Source: Pseudomonas fluorescens (GTDB lineage: Bacteria; Pseudomonadota; Gammaproteobacteria; Pseudomonadales; Pseudomonadaceae). Taken from it: 64,000 nucleotides of DNA. The stretch covers positions 1-64,000 of the forward strand of contig NZ_CABVHQ010000013.1 of NCBI RefSeq assembly GCF_902497895.1, given 5' to 3'. Below the pieces are notes generated by a model, which saw only the letters and a list, made by a program, of their open reading frames with translations, was not told where the DNA came from and searched no databases. The position numbers and the translations under genes were made by a program. Of this stretch, positions 17,501 through 28,500 are shown piece by piece. Position 1 is the stretch's first letter. Each line of letters opens with the position of its first letter.

Positions 17501-19763
17501 CCAACAACGCCACATATTCCTCGTGCACCTTGGGCGCCACTTTCAACAACCACTCATGCTCTTTTTCAATCACCGACAGACTCAGGCGCGCCATGGCGAT
17601 ATTGTCGAACGCCTGATCCCTGGCCGCATGCTCAGGCACCCGCAGATTGCGCTCCAACGCTTGACCGACCTCTGCAAGGGCGAGTGGATCAGCTGCCACC
17701 TCGAGCAGGCTCCGCCGGTAACTGGCCAGCTGGCGGCGTACGCCGTGCTCCATTGCCGGCCCCTTGATTGCCGCTAACGACAAGGGGGCTGGCGTGGCAA
17801 CCGGCAGAATGTTCAGCAGATCGCTGACGGCCTGCTGATCGGCAACACTGATATAGCTCCAGAGGTACGCACCGTACTGACCCCGCAAGGCACACCCGAG
17901 GCGAAGCTTCAACGCCGCCAATGAGTGGAATTTCTCCAGGCCTCCATTCGTTCCCGGCAGGTAGAGCAAGGACGAATGAGCAGCATCGGGGTTTCGCATG
18001 GCGCTCCAGCTGGTCACCACCAGCGCGCCGGCCAACTCGTACCCACCATCATGCGGGCCGATCGAGATACTCAGGACCTGAGTTTCACTCTGCTGCGGAT
18101 CAAGCTCGGCACTGGCATGCAGCACCGTACCCAGCCGCGCGACATCGACTTCGTCCAGCTGGCCCTCCACCAGCTGGAAATCCGCCTCCTCATAGAGTGC
18201 GGCTGTTCGCCAGAAAGCTATTTCCTCCTGGCGATCGCGCCCTGTCTGCTCCAGCCGCTGCGTCCAGAATGCCGGGCTGGTCAGATTTTCCCCGAGCCCC
18301 TCCAGAACCTGCTGCGCATTCAAGCGGTTGGCTTGCAACGCTGCCTGGCGTTTGAGGCATTGGCTGAATGGCGAAGTGTCCTTTTCCGAGCCGTACTCTT
18401 CCAGCAGGACGAGCACGTTGCGTTCGTGTCGCTCGATTTTTTTCCTGCGCATAGCCACGGCCAGCTCGGGCGCCAGGCTACCGAAAGACAGATCGTCGTC
18501 AGCTCGTTCGATACCGAGGGCAATCTGTTGGCCAATGGCCAAGGAGATGGCCCGAGATACGGATGCAGTCGCAATACCCGCCCGGTAGCCCTGGAGACGG
18601 TCAGTAATCTGCAGGCCCCCCTGTTTACTGAGTGCCGGCTCAGGTTCCATGAACAACAGGAGCAGATTGTCCTCCCACGCGCTTTTGAACTCATTGCGAG
18701 CTTGCGTACGGATGCTTTGGATCATGCTGTGATTAAGGGCATGGCCGGTCACTGGCCGGTGGTCCAGTACAAACGGCAGTAGCCGTTGCTCTGTGGAAAA
18801 ACCGAAAAGCAACTGCCGTCGCCGCTCAAGTGGCAGCATCTGCCAGAGCAGATGTCTTTGCGGGGAGTTCAACAAGGCCCTGACCCTGTCCTCAAGGGCA
18901 CTGCGGTTCAAGGTATCAACAAAGGGTTGTTCCAGACCTGGCATGAACAGTACTTGTCGCCCCGGCTGACTGATCAACAAACATCCGCTGAACGGCACAG
19001 GTGTTTGATCCAGGCCCTTGAGACACAGCTCGAATACTTCAAGGCGCGCCAGTTCTGCACCGGCATCCCTGCGCTGGTCGGGTGTCGGCGCATCGAATAC
19101 CGCCTGCACCATGCTCAGACCCTCAGCCGACAATTCGCCAATGCCGTGTGCCAGATCTGCCTGGGCCCTGAACAGTTCAGCACGCAATTGACCAGCCTGC
19201 GCCTCACGGGATAACGCCGAACCATCCGCCAGCCCTTTCCAATAAAGGTTCAAGGCCTTTTTCAGGGCACCAGCAAGGTCGACTGCAGCCACCTCAGTCA
19301 ACAGTTCCTGTGCTGTGAGTCTGAATGCCTGGTTGATCGCGGGTCCCGTCACCCGTGTATCAAACCCGCTGGCGACCAGGCCTGCACGCAGGGAGTTCGC
19401 CGCTACTTGGGTCAATGTATAGACCACAGGTCTGGCGTCGGGCGGCTCTCTGAAGGTCAGCAATAGCTGATCCGGATCAACGCCCCAGGCTCCAGCCAGT
19501 TGCCCATGGACCACCGAGCGCAACCCTGGCATCCGGGTGAGAAGTGCGCGCAAGGCGTTACTGGCCAGTCTTGCACTACTGATCGCCGCTTCCAGGCGGT
19601 TCAATGCAAGATCGGGCTGACTGCCGGCTTCAAGAAAAGCCGCCAGACCGGCTGCTGTCCGGGAAGCCGCTGTCGGCTCCGGGGCAGAGGCCGGTCGGCT
19701 GGTGGAGAGATCGAGTCGCCCCGCCACAGGCGGGTCACTGGGGAGTAATACGTTGTTGTCCAT
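14586..19763 (-). CDS. Giant toxin-like protein (DUF6543/dermonecrotic-toxin type)
   Basis: A 1725-residue protein of the large Pseudomonas family annotated with the DUF6543 (dermonecrotic toxin) domain. No signal peptide is seen. The N-terminal 1000 residues are mostly helical and contain the family block LLYLPGTNGGLEKFHS followed by LAALKLRLG. Two hydrophobic stretches lie at about 1110-1130 and 1158-1180, and could insert in membranes. A basic Pro/Gly linker (GRGPRKRPGSPQPGPSRG) near 1300-1320 separates a C-terminal part of about 400 residues that I cannot assign. This delivery-linker-variable end layout is like polymorphic toxins. The ATG at 19763 with an AAGG site is chosen over the adjoining GTG. 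No partner or immunity gene is adjacent on the same strand. Toxicity is inferred, not shown. Confidence 0.8.
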   Translation of the reverse strand: MDNNVLLPSDPPVAGRLDLSTSRPASAPEPTAASRTAAGLAAFLEAGSQPDLALNRLEAAISSARLASNALRALLTRMPGLRSVVHGQLAGAWGVDPDQLLLTFREPPDARPVVYTLTQVAANSLRAGLVASGFDTRVTGPAINQAFRLTAQELLTEVAAVDLAGALKKALNLYWKGLADGSALSREAQAGQLRAELFRAQADLAHGIGELSAEGLSMVQAVFDAPTPDQRRDAGAELARLEVFELCLKGLDQTPVPFSGCLLISQPGRQVLFMPGLEQPFVDTLNRSALEDRVRALLNSPQRHLLWQMLPLERRRQLLFGFSTEQRLLPFVLDHRPVTGHALNHSMIQSIRTQARNEFKSAWEDNLLLLFMEPEPALSKQGGLQITDRLQGYRAGIATASVSRAISLAIGQQIALGIERADDDLSFGSLAPELAVAMRRKKIERHERNVLVLLEEYGSEKDTSPFSQCLKRQAALQANRLNAQQVLEGLGENLTSPAFWTQRLEQTGRDRQEEIAFWRTAALYEEADFQLVEGQLDEVDVARLGTVLHASAELDPQQSETQVLSISIGPHDGGYELAGALVVTSWSAMRNPDAAHSSLLYLPGTNGGLEKFHSLAALKLRLGCALRGQYGAYLWSYISVADQQAVSDLLNILPVATPAPLSLAAIKGPAMEHGVRRQLASYRRSLLEVAADPLALAEVGQALERNLRVPEHAARDQAFDNIAMARLSLSVIEKEHEWLLKVAPKVHEEYVALLAQYAQSSNILAVKLQTMPTLLDFARDRLKEQLEKDGLADLDIEAPLLDIPDHASATLISGRFTDKILLYLGLREDILVSKTRQDYSLLQLALENIDRQSLNSLRMGQVRVLDKRWEAQLNGHYLVTTISGLDVLGQYEKLIFQTCYGKPGPATTQTESVAAQLMTRPYRQRAELELLLARLKGLSPAAIGLFETALAAREASDLQKNNFDIELRAPVLAHVGAWIHQTYLNAIVLIHDKVTGKTLLYISTFDSGQCLIEHDRLQAAEDYLMSLIRDPVRFKPWAKKIDPDIDFNALQKVIDSTVNHHPQRWLTSVRLELCELVLILAHFYVYRLLDRAGLLGRSKTDLDALRQQEDSTRNWGYIRMGLALVPVAQTGVSFHELFQAIGRLYRGGSQEQILENVETVVLSSLEILISLIPVSWGAAKVGALKTSLSSLKRQQLLKTNGRAALRQATRGKKHYVMTSFDGYESGISLDGAVALTGPVDQGSYMKNGVQLIPRNGRTHEVYRGAGVLVLKKTAKRQVERAVKLDEFAEWQFQAAHGLAGGSGRGPRKRPGSPQPGPSRGNTPASRGPVVRTTEGGSPVSKPLDQALVEAIFEQQLRVEPLPADWRLKEFDQLIRNPGPIETYTVTGRYRQFQAIKIGPFHYEVLLTSDPSLVFVKSPGTLSAWDILDLHHWVDGPVSEQPLPAYFSSPGKKWFPLDPLLEQGKHLHEAIHRALPTLTQDTSKAIEAWLVARQDPSSGAITGNKLANYWQAQRSWNRGSAIEITPLNLLENLDAITVTGKHMSIRQLKPIPYGELEGIDFRLDAGRAARFTGTQWKGLPAQGKNARASTVVQEKLTELGFVHESLVGPSSSGASNALLARLPGSETIYCIVVRHARYTTMKLYGKDYLVLSNGWIERLLGMYPAKDHPLVGDLAVAYRNNKIIRMVAGVQPRKANGGTLHKVETQVPTDWVIFFRRLEFLSQVSA

Positions 19764-20096
19764 CACATGCTGCCTTTCATCCCTGGAAAGAGAACAGCTA
19801 ACGGCACTTATGGTTCAAGCGGGCACTACATAGTTACCTCCCGGCGCAAATTGCGATCTTTCCCGTGCCAACCGAAGCTGAAGATCAAAAGATCGCAGCC
19901 TGCGGCAGCGCCTGCGAAGAGACCGCGTGAGCCCCACAGTTGATCTGTGTACCTACTCAGGAGACAGGCCGGCAACAGAGTATCTACGAGGGATTTATGT
20001 ACACCCACGAAACCGCGGGCGTACGGGATCGCCACACACTTGATCTTCCCCTTCGCTTACGGCACCTTGCGCGCTTCTCAATGCAAGGAGTTGTCG
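19764..20096. other. Intergenic region with a REP half-element
   Basis: A 333-base gap between the divergent toxin-like gene and nhaB. A REP half-element (AAGATCAAAAGATCGCAGCC and on) lies at 19881-19912; its core matches the complete pair at 34861-34950. The nhaB ribosome site GCAAGGAG is at 20083-20090. No gene is seen. Confidence 0.6.
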
Positions 20097-21599
20097 ATGT
20101 CCGGTTCAATGGTCCAGGCGTTCACGCACAATTTTCTCGGGCACTCGCCACGCTGGTACAAGGCAAGCATTGTCGCGTTCCTGATCCTCAACCCGCTGGT
20201 GCTCTGGACCGTCGGCCCGGTGGCCGCCGGTTGGCTGCTGGTGGTGGAGTTCATTTTCACCCTGGCCATGGCGCTCAAGTGCTACCCGCTGTTGCCCGGC
20301 GGACTGTTGCTGGTCGAAGCCTTGCTGCTGCGCATGACTACGCCCCAGGCGCTGTATGACGAACTGCTGCACAACTTCCCGGTGATCCTGCTGCTGATGT
20401 TCATGGTGGCCGGCATCTACTTCATGAAAGACCTGCTGCTGTTCCTGTTCTCGCGCCTGTTGCTGGGAGTGCGCTCCAAGGCGCTGCTGGCATTGATGTT
20501 CTGCTTCCTGTCAGCGTTTCTGTCGGCGTTTCTCGATGCCTTGACCGTAACCGCCGTGATCATCAGCGCCGGGGTGGGGTTTTACTCGGTCTATCACCGC
20601 GTGGCCTCGGGCAATGATCCGCGGCAGGACAGCGAGTTCAGCGATGATCGGCACCTGCCGAAGCTGCACTACGAAGACCTCGAACAATTCCGCGCTTTCC
20701 TGCGCAGCCTGCTGATGCATGGCGCGGTGGGTACGGCGTTGGGCGGTGTGTGCACACTGGTGGGCGAACCGCAGAACCTGCTGATCGGCCATGAGATGGG
20801 CTGGCACTTCGCCGAATTCTTCCTGAAGATCGCTCCGGTCTCGCTGCCGGTGCTGGTGGCAGGCCTGGTGACCTGCGTGCTGCTGGAGAAGCTGCGCTGG
20901 TTCGGTTACGGCACCTTGCTGCCGGACAACGTCCGCGCGGTACTGGCCAACTATGCCGCTGAAGACAACGCCGAACGCACCCAACGCCAACGAGCGGCAC
21001 TGCTGGTCCAGGGCCTGGCGGCATTGATTCTGATTGGCGGGCTGGCGTTTCACATCGCTGAGGTTGGTTTGATCGGCTTGATGGTGATCGTGCTGATCAC
21101 CTCGTTCACCGGCATCACCGAGGAGCACCGAATCGGCAATGCCTTCAGGGATGCAATGCCGTTTACCGCGTTGCTGGTGGTGTTTTTCGCGGTGGTCGCG
21201 GTGATTCACGATCAACAGTTGTTCACCCCGTTGATTCAGTGGGTGCTGGCCCTGCCGCCAGAGCAGCAACCCGGCATGCTGTTTATCGCCAACGGCCTGC
21301 TGTCGGCCATCAGCGATAACGTGTTCGTGGCGACGATTTACATCACTGAGGTCAAGCAGGCGTTCCTTTCCGGTCATATGAGCCGCGAACACTTCGAAAC
21401 CCTGGCGATCGCCATCAACACCGGCACCAACCTGCCCAGCGTGGCGACCCCGAATGGGCAAGCGGCCTTTCTGTTTCTGCTGACGTCGGCGATTGCGCCG
21501 TTGATTCGTCTTTCGTACGGGCGGATGGTCTGGATGGCGCTGCCGTATACCGTGGTGATGGGGGTGTTGGGGTGGTATGCGGTGAGTTATTGGCTCTGA
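20097..21599 (+). CDS. nhaB: Na+/H+ antiporter NhaB
   Basis: A 500-residue inner-membrane antiporter that expels sodium in exchange for protons. About a dozen hydrophobic segments are visible. Family marks are the start [20 protein letters not shown], the [19 protein letters not shown] segment with its conserved Asp, the GEPQNLLIG loop, and [20 protein letters not shown] near the C-terminus. The ATG at 20097 is supported by GCAAGGAG seven bases upstream and by the known NhaB start; a longer opening upstream lacks family likeness. It appears monocistronic and ends beside a perfect REP pair. Confidence 0.97.
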   Translation: MSGSMVQAFTHNFLGHSPRWYKASIVAFLILNPLVLWTVGPVAAGWLLVVEFIFTLAMALKCYPLLPGGLLLVEALLLRMTTPQALYDELLHNFPVILLLMFMVAGIYFMKDLLLFLFSRLLLGVRSKALLALMFCFLSAFLSAFLDALTVTAVIISAGVGFYSVYHRVASGNDPRQDSEFSDDRHLPKLHYEDLEQFRAFLRSLLMHGAVGTALGGVCTLVGEPQNLLIGHEMGWHFAEFFLKIAPVSLPVLVAGLVTCVLLEKLRWFGYGTLLPDNVRAVLANYAAEDNAERTQRQRAALLVQGLAALILIGGLAFHIAEVGLIGLMVIVLITSFTGITEEHRIGNAFRDAMPFTALLVVFFAVVAVIHDQQLFTPLIQWVLALPPEQQPGMLFIANGLLSAISDNVFVATIYITEVKQAFLSGHMSREHFETLAIAINTGTNLPSVATPNGQAAFLFLLTSAIAPLIRLSYGRMVWMALPYTVVMGVLGWYAVSYWL

Positions 21600-21614
21600 G
21601 GTAATTGCACCGAC

Positions 21615-21714
21615 TGTAGGAGCGAGCTTGCTCGCGATGGACTCAAGGACGACGCGTTTATTCAGAAAACACGCGTTATCGTTAACGTCCATCGCGAGCA
21701 AGCTCGCTCCTACA
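21615..21714. repeat. Perfect 27-bp REP inverted pair
   Basis: TGTAGGAGCGAGCTTGCTCG and the next seven bases (21615-21641) are repeated in perfect inverted form at 21688-21714, with a 46-base spacer. The right arm overlaps the end of the Cof phosphatase gene and supplies its stop codon. The same sequence type starts the window at position 1. Confidence 0.95.
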
Positions 21715-22540
21715 TGAGTGGATCTGCGCCCAGAATAAACCGCTCGATGGCCTCTGCCGCGCCATCCTCGATATTGCTGCCGGTGACCACGTCGGCCTGA
21801 TGTTTCACCTCCTCCTCCGCCTGCCCCATGGCAATCGACAACCCGGCGCGATGAAACATCGGCGGGTCGTTGCCGCCATCGCCGATGGCCGCTGTCTGCG
21901 CCAGTGTCACACCCAGGAATTCGGCCAGGGTGGCCAGCGCATGCCCTTTGGTCGCTTGCATCGCGGTCACGTCCAGATAGATCGGTTGCGAACGCGAAAC
22001 CTGGGCCTGCCCCTCGATTTCGGATTGCAGCCGAGCTTCCAGCTCAATCAACAATTGCCCGTTGGCGCTGGCGGCGACGATTTTGTCGATGCGCTCCAGA
22101 TAGGGTTCGAAACTCTCGACCGTCACGGGCGGATAACCCAGGCTGTGCTGTTCACGAGCAACCATCGGGCCGTTCTCACGCAGCAGCCAGGCGCCGTCGG
22201 CGAAAACCCAGACCTCCACCTCCGGCTGCGTGGAAAATAGCTCCAGGCTGGTGATTGCAGCGTCACGTGGCAGGTGATGGGCGACCAGAAAGCTGCCATC
22301 CGGGTGAACGATGGTGCCGCCATTGAACGCCGCCGTCGGCAGATCGACGCCCAAGGCTTCGATCTGCTGCAGCATGGCCCTGGGCGGTCGGCCGGTCGCC
22401 AGGCTGAAGAACACCCCGGCCTCACGCAGCGCCCGAACCGCCGAGAGGGTGCGCTGACTGAGGCTGTGGTCAGGAAGCAACAAGGTGCCGTCCATGTCAC
22501 TGAGCAAAAACTGGATGGGCTGTAGGGTTAACTCACTCAT
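21710..22540 (-). CDS. Cof-type HAD-IIB phosphatase
   Basis: A 276-residue HAD-superfamily sugar-phosphate phosphatase, subclass IIB. Motif I is LSDMDGTLLLPDHS (nucleophile Asp at about residue 15), motif II lies in FSLATGRPP, and motif IV is AIGDGGNDPPMF. The insert cap between motifs II and III is the IIB type. The substrate is not predictable, although members act on phosphosugars and flavin or pyridoxal phosphates. Its ATG overlaps the zwf stop by four bases, so it is co-translated with zwf and gnd. Its last codons and TAG stop lie within a REP arm. Confidence 0.92.
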   Translation of the reverse strand: MSELTLQPIQFLLSDMDGTLLLPDHSLSQRTLSAVRALREAGVFFSLATGRPPRAMLQQIEALGVDLPTAAFNGGTIVHPDGSFLVAHHLPRDAAITSLELFSTQPEVEVWVFADGAWLLRENGPMVAREQHSLGYPPVTVESFEPYLERIDKIVAASANGQLLIELEARLQSEIEGQAQVSRSQPIYLDVTAMQATKGHALATLAEFLGVTLAQTAAIGDGGNDPPMFHRAGLSIAMGQAEEEVKHQADVVTGSNIEDGAAEAIERFILGADPLM

Positions 22541-24057
22541 CCGAGGCCGTGCCAGACGCGACAGTCACGGGTCAGCAGTTCCTCTGCCGAGGCCGGACCG
22601 TCTTCACCTGCCGGGTAGGTCTGAACGTTGGAGTCTTCTTTCCAGGCATCGAGGAACGGTTGCACGGCGCGCCAGCCATTCTCGATGTTGTCGGCACGCT
22701 GGAACAGCGTCTGGTCACCTGTCAGGCAGTCGTAGATCAGCGTCTCGTAACCGGTGGACGGTTGCATCTCGAAGAAGTCCTTGTAGGCGAACCCCAGCTC
22801 GATGTTGGCCATGTCCAGGGCCGGCCCGGGGCGTTTTGCCAGCAGGTCGAACCACATCCCTTCGTTGGGCTGGATCTGGATCCGCAGATAGGTCGGTTGC
22901 AACTCATCGACTTCGGTATCGCGGAACGGGGCATAGGGCGCAGGCTTGAAGCAGATGCAGATTTCCGTATCGCGCACGCTCATGCGTTTGCCGGTGCGCA
23001 GGTAAAAAGGCACCCCGACCCAACGCCAGTTATCGATCATGACCTTGAGGGCTACATAGGTTTCTATACTGCTGTCGGGCGCCACTTTCGGCTCATCGCG
23101 GTAACCGGCCACCGGCTCGCCGTCGAGTTCGCCCGCCGCGTACTGGCCGCGCACGGAATTGGCTCGTGCCTCCTCGGTGGACCAAGGGCGGATCGCGCCG
23201 ATAACCTTGGCTTTTTCCCCACGCACCGCATCGGCGCCAAACGCCGCCGGCGGCTCCATCGCGACCATCGCCAACAACTGGAACAAGTGGTTGGGCACCA
23301 TGTCGCGCAACGCGCCGGTGGTTTCGTAGAAACTGCCGCGAGTCTCGACTCCGACGGTTTCCGCCGCGGTAATTTGCACGTGGTCGATGTAATGGTTGTT
23401 CCAGAAGGCCTCGAACAGGCTGTTGGAGAACCGGCTGACGAGAATGTTCTGGACCGTTTCCTTGCCCAGGTAGTGATCGATCCGGAAGATCTGCTTCTCG
23501 GTCATGACCTTGAGCAGGCAGGCGTTCAGCGCTTCGGCGGTTTGCAGGTCGGAGCCGAAGGGTTTTTCTACCACCACCCGGCGAAAGGCTTCCGGGGTTT
23601 CTTCGAGCAGGCCGCAAGAGCCCAGACGACGCACCACTTCGCTGAAAAAGCGCGGCGCGGTCGCCAGGTAGAACACTGCGTTACCAGTGCCACTGGCGGC
23701 GATTTTCGCCGCCAGGGCCTGGTAGGTGCTGTCGTCGAGGAAGTCGCCCTGTACATAGCTGATGTTCTTCGCCAGCCTGGCCCACAACGCGGGGTCCAGA
23801 GTCTCCTCGCCTTTGCCGACTTTGTTAGCCACCTCGGTACGAATGAAGTCTTCGAGCTTCTTGGCGAAGTCCGCATCGCTGATAGCGTTGTGGTCGACTC
23901 CGACGATGCGCAAGCCATCGCTGAGCAAACCGTCACGGCTGAGGTTGTACAGCGCCGGCATCAGCAGACGCTTGACCAGGTCACCGTGGGCGCCGAACAG
24001 GAACAGCGTGGTCGGCGGTGCAGGTTGGGCCTTGTTCTTTTTTCGCCGTGCCGTCAT
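22537..24057 (-). CDS. zwf: Glucose-6-phosphate 1-dehydrogenase
   Basis: A 506-residue cytosolic enzyme that oxidises glucose 6-phosphate to 6-phosphogluconolactone with NAD(P)+, the entry to the Entner-Doudoroff and pentose phosphate routes. The nucleotide-binding motif GAHGDLVKR is at 22-30. The substrate-binding RIDHYLGKE signature lies near residue 195. The conserved EKPFGSDL loop precedes it. Length is normal. It is the middle gene of an overlapping trio (gnd-zwf-Cof), with four-base overlaps at both ends. Pseudomonas genomes carry several zwf paralogues; this one is the copy linked to gnd. Confidence 0.97.
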   Translation of the reverse strand: MTARRKKNKAQPAPPTTLFLFGAHGDLVKRLLMPALYNLSRDGLLSDGLRIVGVDHNAISDADFAKKLEDFIRTEVANKVGKGEETLDPALWARLAKNISYVQGDFLDDSTYQALAAKIAASGTGNAVFYLATAPRFFSEVVRRLGSCGLLEETPEAFRRVVVEKPFGSDLQTAEALNACLLKVMTEKQIFRIDHYLGKETVQNILVSRFSNSLFEAFWNNHYIDHVQITAAETVGVETRGSFYETTGALRDMVPNHLFQLLAMVAMEPPAAFGADAVRGEKAKVIGAIRPWSTEEARANSVRGQYAAGELDGEPVAGYRDEPKVAPDSSIETYVALKVMIDNWRWVGVPFYLRTGKRMSVRDTEICICFKPAPYAPFRDTEVDELQPTYLRIQIQPNEGMWFDLLAKRPGPALDMANIELGFAYKDFFEMQPSTGYETLIYDCLTGDQTLFQRADNIENGWRAVQPFLDAWKEDSNVQTYPAGEDGPASAEELLTRDCRVWHGLG

Positions 24058-25034
24058 TTTTTCGGGGTCTCGACATGGCCGCCAAAGCCGAAGCGCATGG
24101 CCGACAGCAGTTTGTCACCGTAGGTGCTTTGTTGCCGCGAGCGGAAGCGCGCGAACAGCGAGTTGGACAGCACCGGCACCGGCACCGATTGCTCCATGGC
24201 GGCTTCAATGGTCCAGCGCCCCTCCCCACTGTCAGCCACCGCGCCGGAGTAACCGTCGAGCTTCGGATCGCTGGCCAGGGCGTCAGCGGTCAGGTCCAGC
24301 AACCAGGACGACACCACGCTGCCGCGACGCCAGACTTCGGCGATGTCGGCGACATTCAAGTCGAAACGCTGGTCTTCCGGCAGGTTTTCCGAAGACTTGG
24401 TCTTGAGGATGTCGAAACCTTCGGCGAAGGCCTGCATCATGCCGTACTCGATGCCGTTGTGAATCATCTTCACGAAGTGCCCCGAGCCCGCGGGTCCGGC
24501 GTGGATGTAACCGCGTTCGGCGCGATCATCCTCGGCGACCCGGTCCCTGGTTCGCGGAATGTCGCCCAGGCCCGGTGCCAGGCTGTCGAACAGCGGATCA
24601 AGGCGTTTGACCACGTCGCTATCGCCGCCGATCATCATGCAGTAACCGCGCTCCAGGCCCCAGACGCCACCGGAGGTGCCGACGTCGATGTAACGAATGC
24701 CTTTTTCCGACAACGCCTTGGCGCGACGGATGTCGTCCTTATAGAAGGTGTTGCCGCCGTCGATGATCACATCGTCGGCATCGAGCAATTGGCTCAGGGT
24801 GTCGATGGTCTCTTCGGTCGGTGCGCCGGCCGGCAGCATCACCCAGACTGCCCGAGGTTTTTCCAGGGCGCCGACCAGTGCCGGCAAGTCCACGACGCCA
24901 GTAGCCCCCTCTTCACTCAAGGCGCTGACGAACGCAGTGTTGCGGTCGTAGACCACGGTGGTGTGCCCATCGAGCATCAAGCGTCGCGCAATATTGCCGC
25001 CCATGCGGCCCAGTCCAATAATCCCCAGTTGCAT
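24054..25034 (-). CDS. gnd: 6-phosphogluconate dehydrogenase, decarboxylating (short form)
   Basis: A 326-residue enzyme that converts 6-phosphogluconate to ribulose 5-phosphate and CO2. The Rossmann motif GLGRMG is at residues 7-12, and the catalytic region includes [20 protein letters not shown] and [21 protein letters not shown]. The length of about 330 residues marks the short YqeC-like type, which is often NAD-preferring, rather than the 470-residue form. ATG 25034 begins the protein exactly at the Rossmann strand. First gene of the gnd-zwf-Cof unit; the 274-base gap upstream should hold the promoter. Confidence 0.95.
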   Translation of the reverse strand: MQLGIIGLGRMGGNIARRLMLDGHTTVVYDRNTAFVSALSEEGATGVVDLPALVGALEKPRAVWVMLPAGAPTEETIDTLSQLLDADDVIIDGGNTFYKDDIRRAKALSEKGIRYIDVGTSGGVWGLERGYCMMIGGDSDVVKRLDPLFDSLAPGLGDIPRTRDRVAEDDRAERGYIHAGPAGSGHFVKMIHNGIEYGMMQAFAEGFDILKTKSSENLPEDQRFDLNVADIAEVWRRGSVVSSWLLDLTADALASDPKLDGYSGAVADSGEGRWTIEAAMEQSVPVPVLSNSLFARFRSRQQSTYGDKLLSAMRFGFGGHVETPKK

Positions 25035-25308
25035 GTGCCGATGCTCCCAACTACAAATAAATACGTGAAAAAGGTTATAGCTCAAGGAGGCTAATGAGGG
25101 TTAGTCCAGAGCGTCTGGACATAGTTTCCCATCAAACGGCCCAATACGCCGGATAACGTCAGAAATCATGCCGAAGACACACGAACAATAAAAAATAAAA
25201 AAGTTCCCTTTATGAGAAAAAGAAATCAGAATCTGCCCCGATGGTGGTCCGACCCTCAGACTCGAGCGGCGGAACCACAGTTGTGACACACCATTTGCGA
25301 GGTGAGCA

Positions 25309-25494
25309 ATGGGTACCGTACTTTCCGCACGTCCTGCACAAACTCTTTACGTCACCATTCGTCGTGACGAACTGCGCCAAATCAAAGACGAACGCGAGCA
25401 ATTGATCTACCAGGTGGCGCAACTGCGCCAGCAATTGCAGGCCCTGGGGTTTGAAGATCTGACGCCTCGTACCCTGGTTCGCTCGCCGGATTGA
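25309..25494 (+). CDS. Small coiled-coil hypothetical protein
   Basis: A 61-residue protein with a GAGGTGAGCA ribosome site before its ATG. Residues 18-47 (RRDELRQIKDEREQLIYQVA and on) are a charged heptad-like helix, so a short coiled coil is likely. No signal peptide or membrane segment. Function unknown. It stands alone between gnd (divergent) and the broken toxin-like gene (convergent). Confidence 0.65.
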   Translation: MGTVLSARPAQTLYVTIRRDELRQIKDEREQLIYQVAQLRQQLQALGFEDLTPRTLVRSPD

Positions 25495-25539
25495 TTGATC
25501 TGCGGGCCCTGCCCCTGGGAGCAAGACCCGCCACGACCA

Positions 25540-28500
25540 TTAATTGCCGGTCTTGAAAAAGTACTGATCGGCAAATTTCTGGCTGAGGTCCCCGGCCTTG
25601 ATGGCTCGGACCTGCTCACCGTTGCGTGCCTCGTTCAACTGGTCCTGATAGGTCTTGAATCTCAAGGCCTTCAGCTTCAAGTGGCCTTTGTTGATGAAAC
25701 GGGTACTTCTGGCCGGGCAGTGAAAATGCGCGTACCACAACACCTCCTTCTCCCCTCTCGCATTGATTTTTTTCTCGTCGAGGATGGCGTACTCCAGCAG
25801 GAAGTCCGCTTCCCTGGCGGTGCTTTTGTCCGTCCAGAGCGGCTCGGCAACGCTGACTTCTCCCTGCTCCAACAGATACTGAAAGCGCCCTGCACTCGGA
25901 GGCAATTCCCTGGACGCCTTGATACGCAGCAACCTGGCCTCCAGCGTCAACCTCGCGCTTTGCTGACTTAGTCGGGTTTGCACCTCAGTAGTGGCCGGCA
26001 AGCGTTCCTGCTCGCTGTGCGCCGCCAGGCCCTGACCGATCTCACTGGCCGTTTTCTCCAGCTCTCTGGCCCGGTTCTCCAGCATTTCTTGCAGACTGAC
26101 AGGCTCCGGCGCGCTGTTCGTTGGTCTTTTCACCCATTCGATGAAGGTATCCACATCGGCGAGCTGTTGCCTTCCCTTAGCCGTCAGACCGGCTAAGCCT
26201 GGACCGGGCCTCACAGGCGCTGCCGGCTGTTCGACTCGTGCTTGCCAATTCTCCTGGCCTTCAGCTTTGTAATAGCTGATCGGTTGCCCCCCCAGCGGGT
26301 CACTCATGCTCACTTCCTGCGGCTCACCTGCTTGCCCCCCAGAAAAATCGCCGACCAGCGTCTGCTGGTTGCGGCTTTTGAACACTTTTTTATTCGGTTT
26401 TTTAGCAGGCTTGACGACCGGTTTCCTATGCGGGAGTGGCGGCGCCTCCACGTACACGAAATTCCGGTGCTATATCCCAAAGATCCTGGCCATTGTTTTT
26501 CAGCTCCAGCCAATTGATCGGCATCCCTAGGTTATCAAGCACCACGACATTCCCGCCTTGGGCAGGAGACACCCGCGCCCAACCGTGACCACTGATACGC
26601 CCCGGTACTTTTGCGTACCAGCGCCCTTCAACCACCTCAATCCCTCTGGGCGCTGGCGCGGTAATGACCGGACCGACGGCCTCCTGATTGATACTGATAA
26701 AACGTTCAAGCAATTGACGTGAATTGGCGGAAACCGGCGTGGAGAAATCCAGCACGCTGTCGGTAATGGCTCCCGCCGCTCCCGGTCCGATAGCAGGTCT
26801 GATCATCACTTCGACTTCGCTCGATCGAGGCAAAGTCGCATGGGGTTCGAAAGGCGTGATCGACCCTTGCGAATCAGAGGTCAAACGGTGAGTCAGTAAA
26901 ACGGCGGCCAGCGGAATCAGCAGATTGAACGCAAATTCTTTTATCGGCTCATTGTCACCGTCTTCCCGCGATTTGGACTCGCTGCTGGTCGGCGTAGAGC
27001 TTTTCACGGCCTGGTCTGCGCTCGAGATCCTCAAGCAAGACTTTCCTGACTTCTTCGGGGTAGTGTCGGCCAATGTCGACGTCGGCGATCAAGCTGCGCA
27101 AATTGTCCTCGGTTACCCACGCGGGAAGTGCATTTCCATCTGCAGACTTGATCGTCGTCTTGAAATGCAGCAGCCCCGCCAGACCTTTCATGGCACGGCG
27201 TGTAAGACTGTCAGTCTCGGTGATTGCGCTTCCGGTGGGAGCCCCCGGTGCATCGGCAATGTATCGGGTCTGAGTGATCTTGAGCGTATCCGGGTCCAGG
27301 GTTTCACCATATTTGGCCATCCCCGCCAACAGGGCGTCTTTGGCGAACTGCTCGGTCGCGCGAAGCCCGTCGGTGTATACCTTGCCTTTTGTCGCTTGCT
27401 GGAGGACTCCAAACCGAAACATGCAACGACTGTATTCCTGAGTCTCGGCAGGGGTTGCAAGATCTATCCAGTCGGGCAACTGGCTTTTGACTTCGCCATA
27501 CAGTTTCTGCTCGTAAGGATCGGGATTGTGTTTGAGCAGATAGGGAGCCGGATCCGTCAGGCGCGCAGTTCGATCTTCCAGGGCCTTGAGATCCTGCCCT
27601 TCGAACGCTCCCAAGGAACTCAGGCTCTCAAGTTGATTGTTGAGCAAGGCCTGCGCCTGGGTCACAAAGACATCGCCCATCGACTCGTAAGGCTGCAGCT
27701 CAAGTACCGTGAGCTCCATCCTGCGTCCCCATTTAATCCCCTGTGCATGGGCGAAAGCCTGCAACGAGTCATAGGTTTCGACGGCGCCGTGAGGTTCAAA
27801 GCGTAATACAATCTCCCGATCCTCGATTTTGCGCGTCACCACCACAGCGTAAGACAGGCTCGCACTCGTGGTACGCCCTGTTCGGGCCAGGTAGTCGAAC
27901 AGAAACGCCTGTGCACACGCCTGCCCATAATGAATGGAGCGTTCCAGTTTGGTCGGGTAATGGATCACCTGCAAAAGTGTGTCGATCTGTTCCTGATCCA
28001 GGGTCGTCGCCCCGCCACCCTCCTGTTCGATCCTGGCCAGCAGTGCCGTTTTGAGTACGTCGCTGAACCATTGCCAGCGACTGGTTCCTTCTACGGCAGG
28101 CTCACTCCAGTATTCCGTCAAGGCTTGCTGCAGAGCCGGAACCATTACCTTGGGTAATCTGCGCAACAGATCTTCGACTTCGCGTAGATCGACCTCCATG
28201 CGCTTGTTGTTCGCATCGCTCAGAAAGTGCTCGCTGGTGAAATACAATTGCGCTTTTGCACAAATGCTTTGGATCATCAACTCCAGCAGCGGAGTTGTGG
28301 TATAGCCATCGATCCAGGTAGCTTCGCCCGCGACCAGGCCGCTACCATCATCGGCGCCCTCAGTGATCCTTATGCCGCTGACCCAATTGGGTGTGTTGAG
28401 GGTTGTCGTCAACACATTGATGTTCAGTTCGGGGTATTTGTTGTTCAGTGCCGCGCTGAATTGTTTCAACGCCGCCGTTATCACAATCGGTCGGCCCTTG

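Noticed and set aside
22549..24123. Long open frame antisense to zwf and gnd (over 500 codons)
   Set aside because: It arises from GC-rich third-position bias opposite real genes; the minus-strand products are clear Zwf and Gnd.
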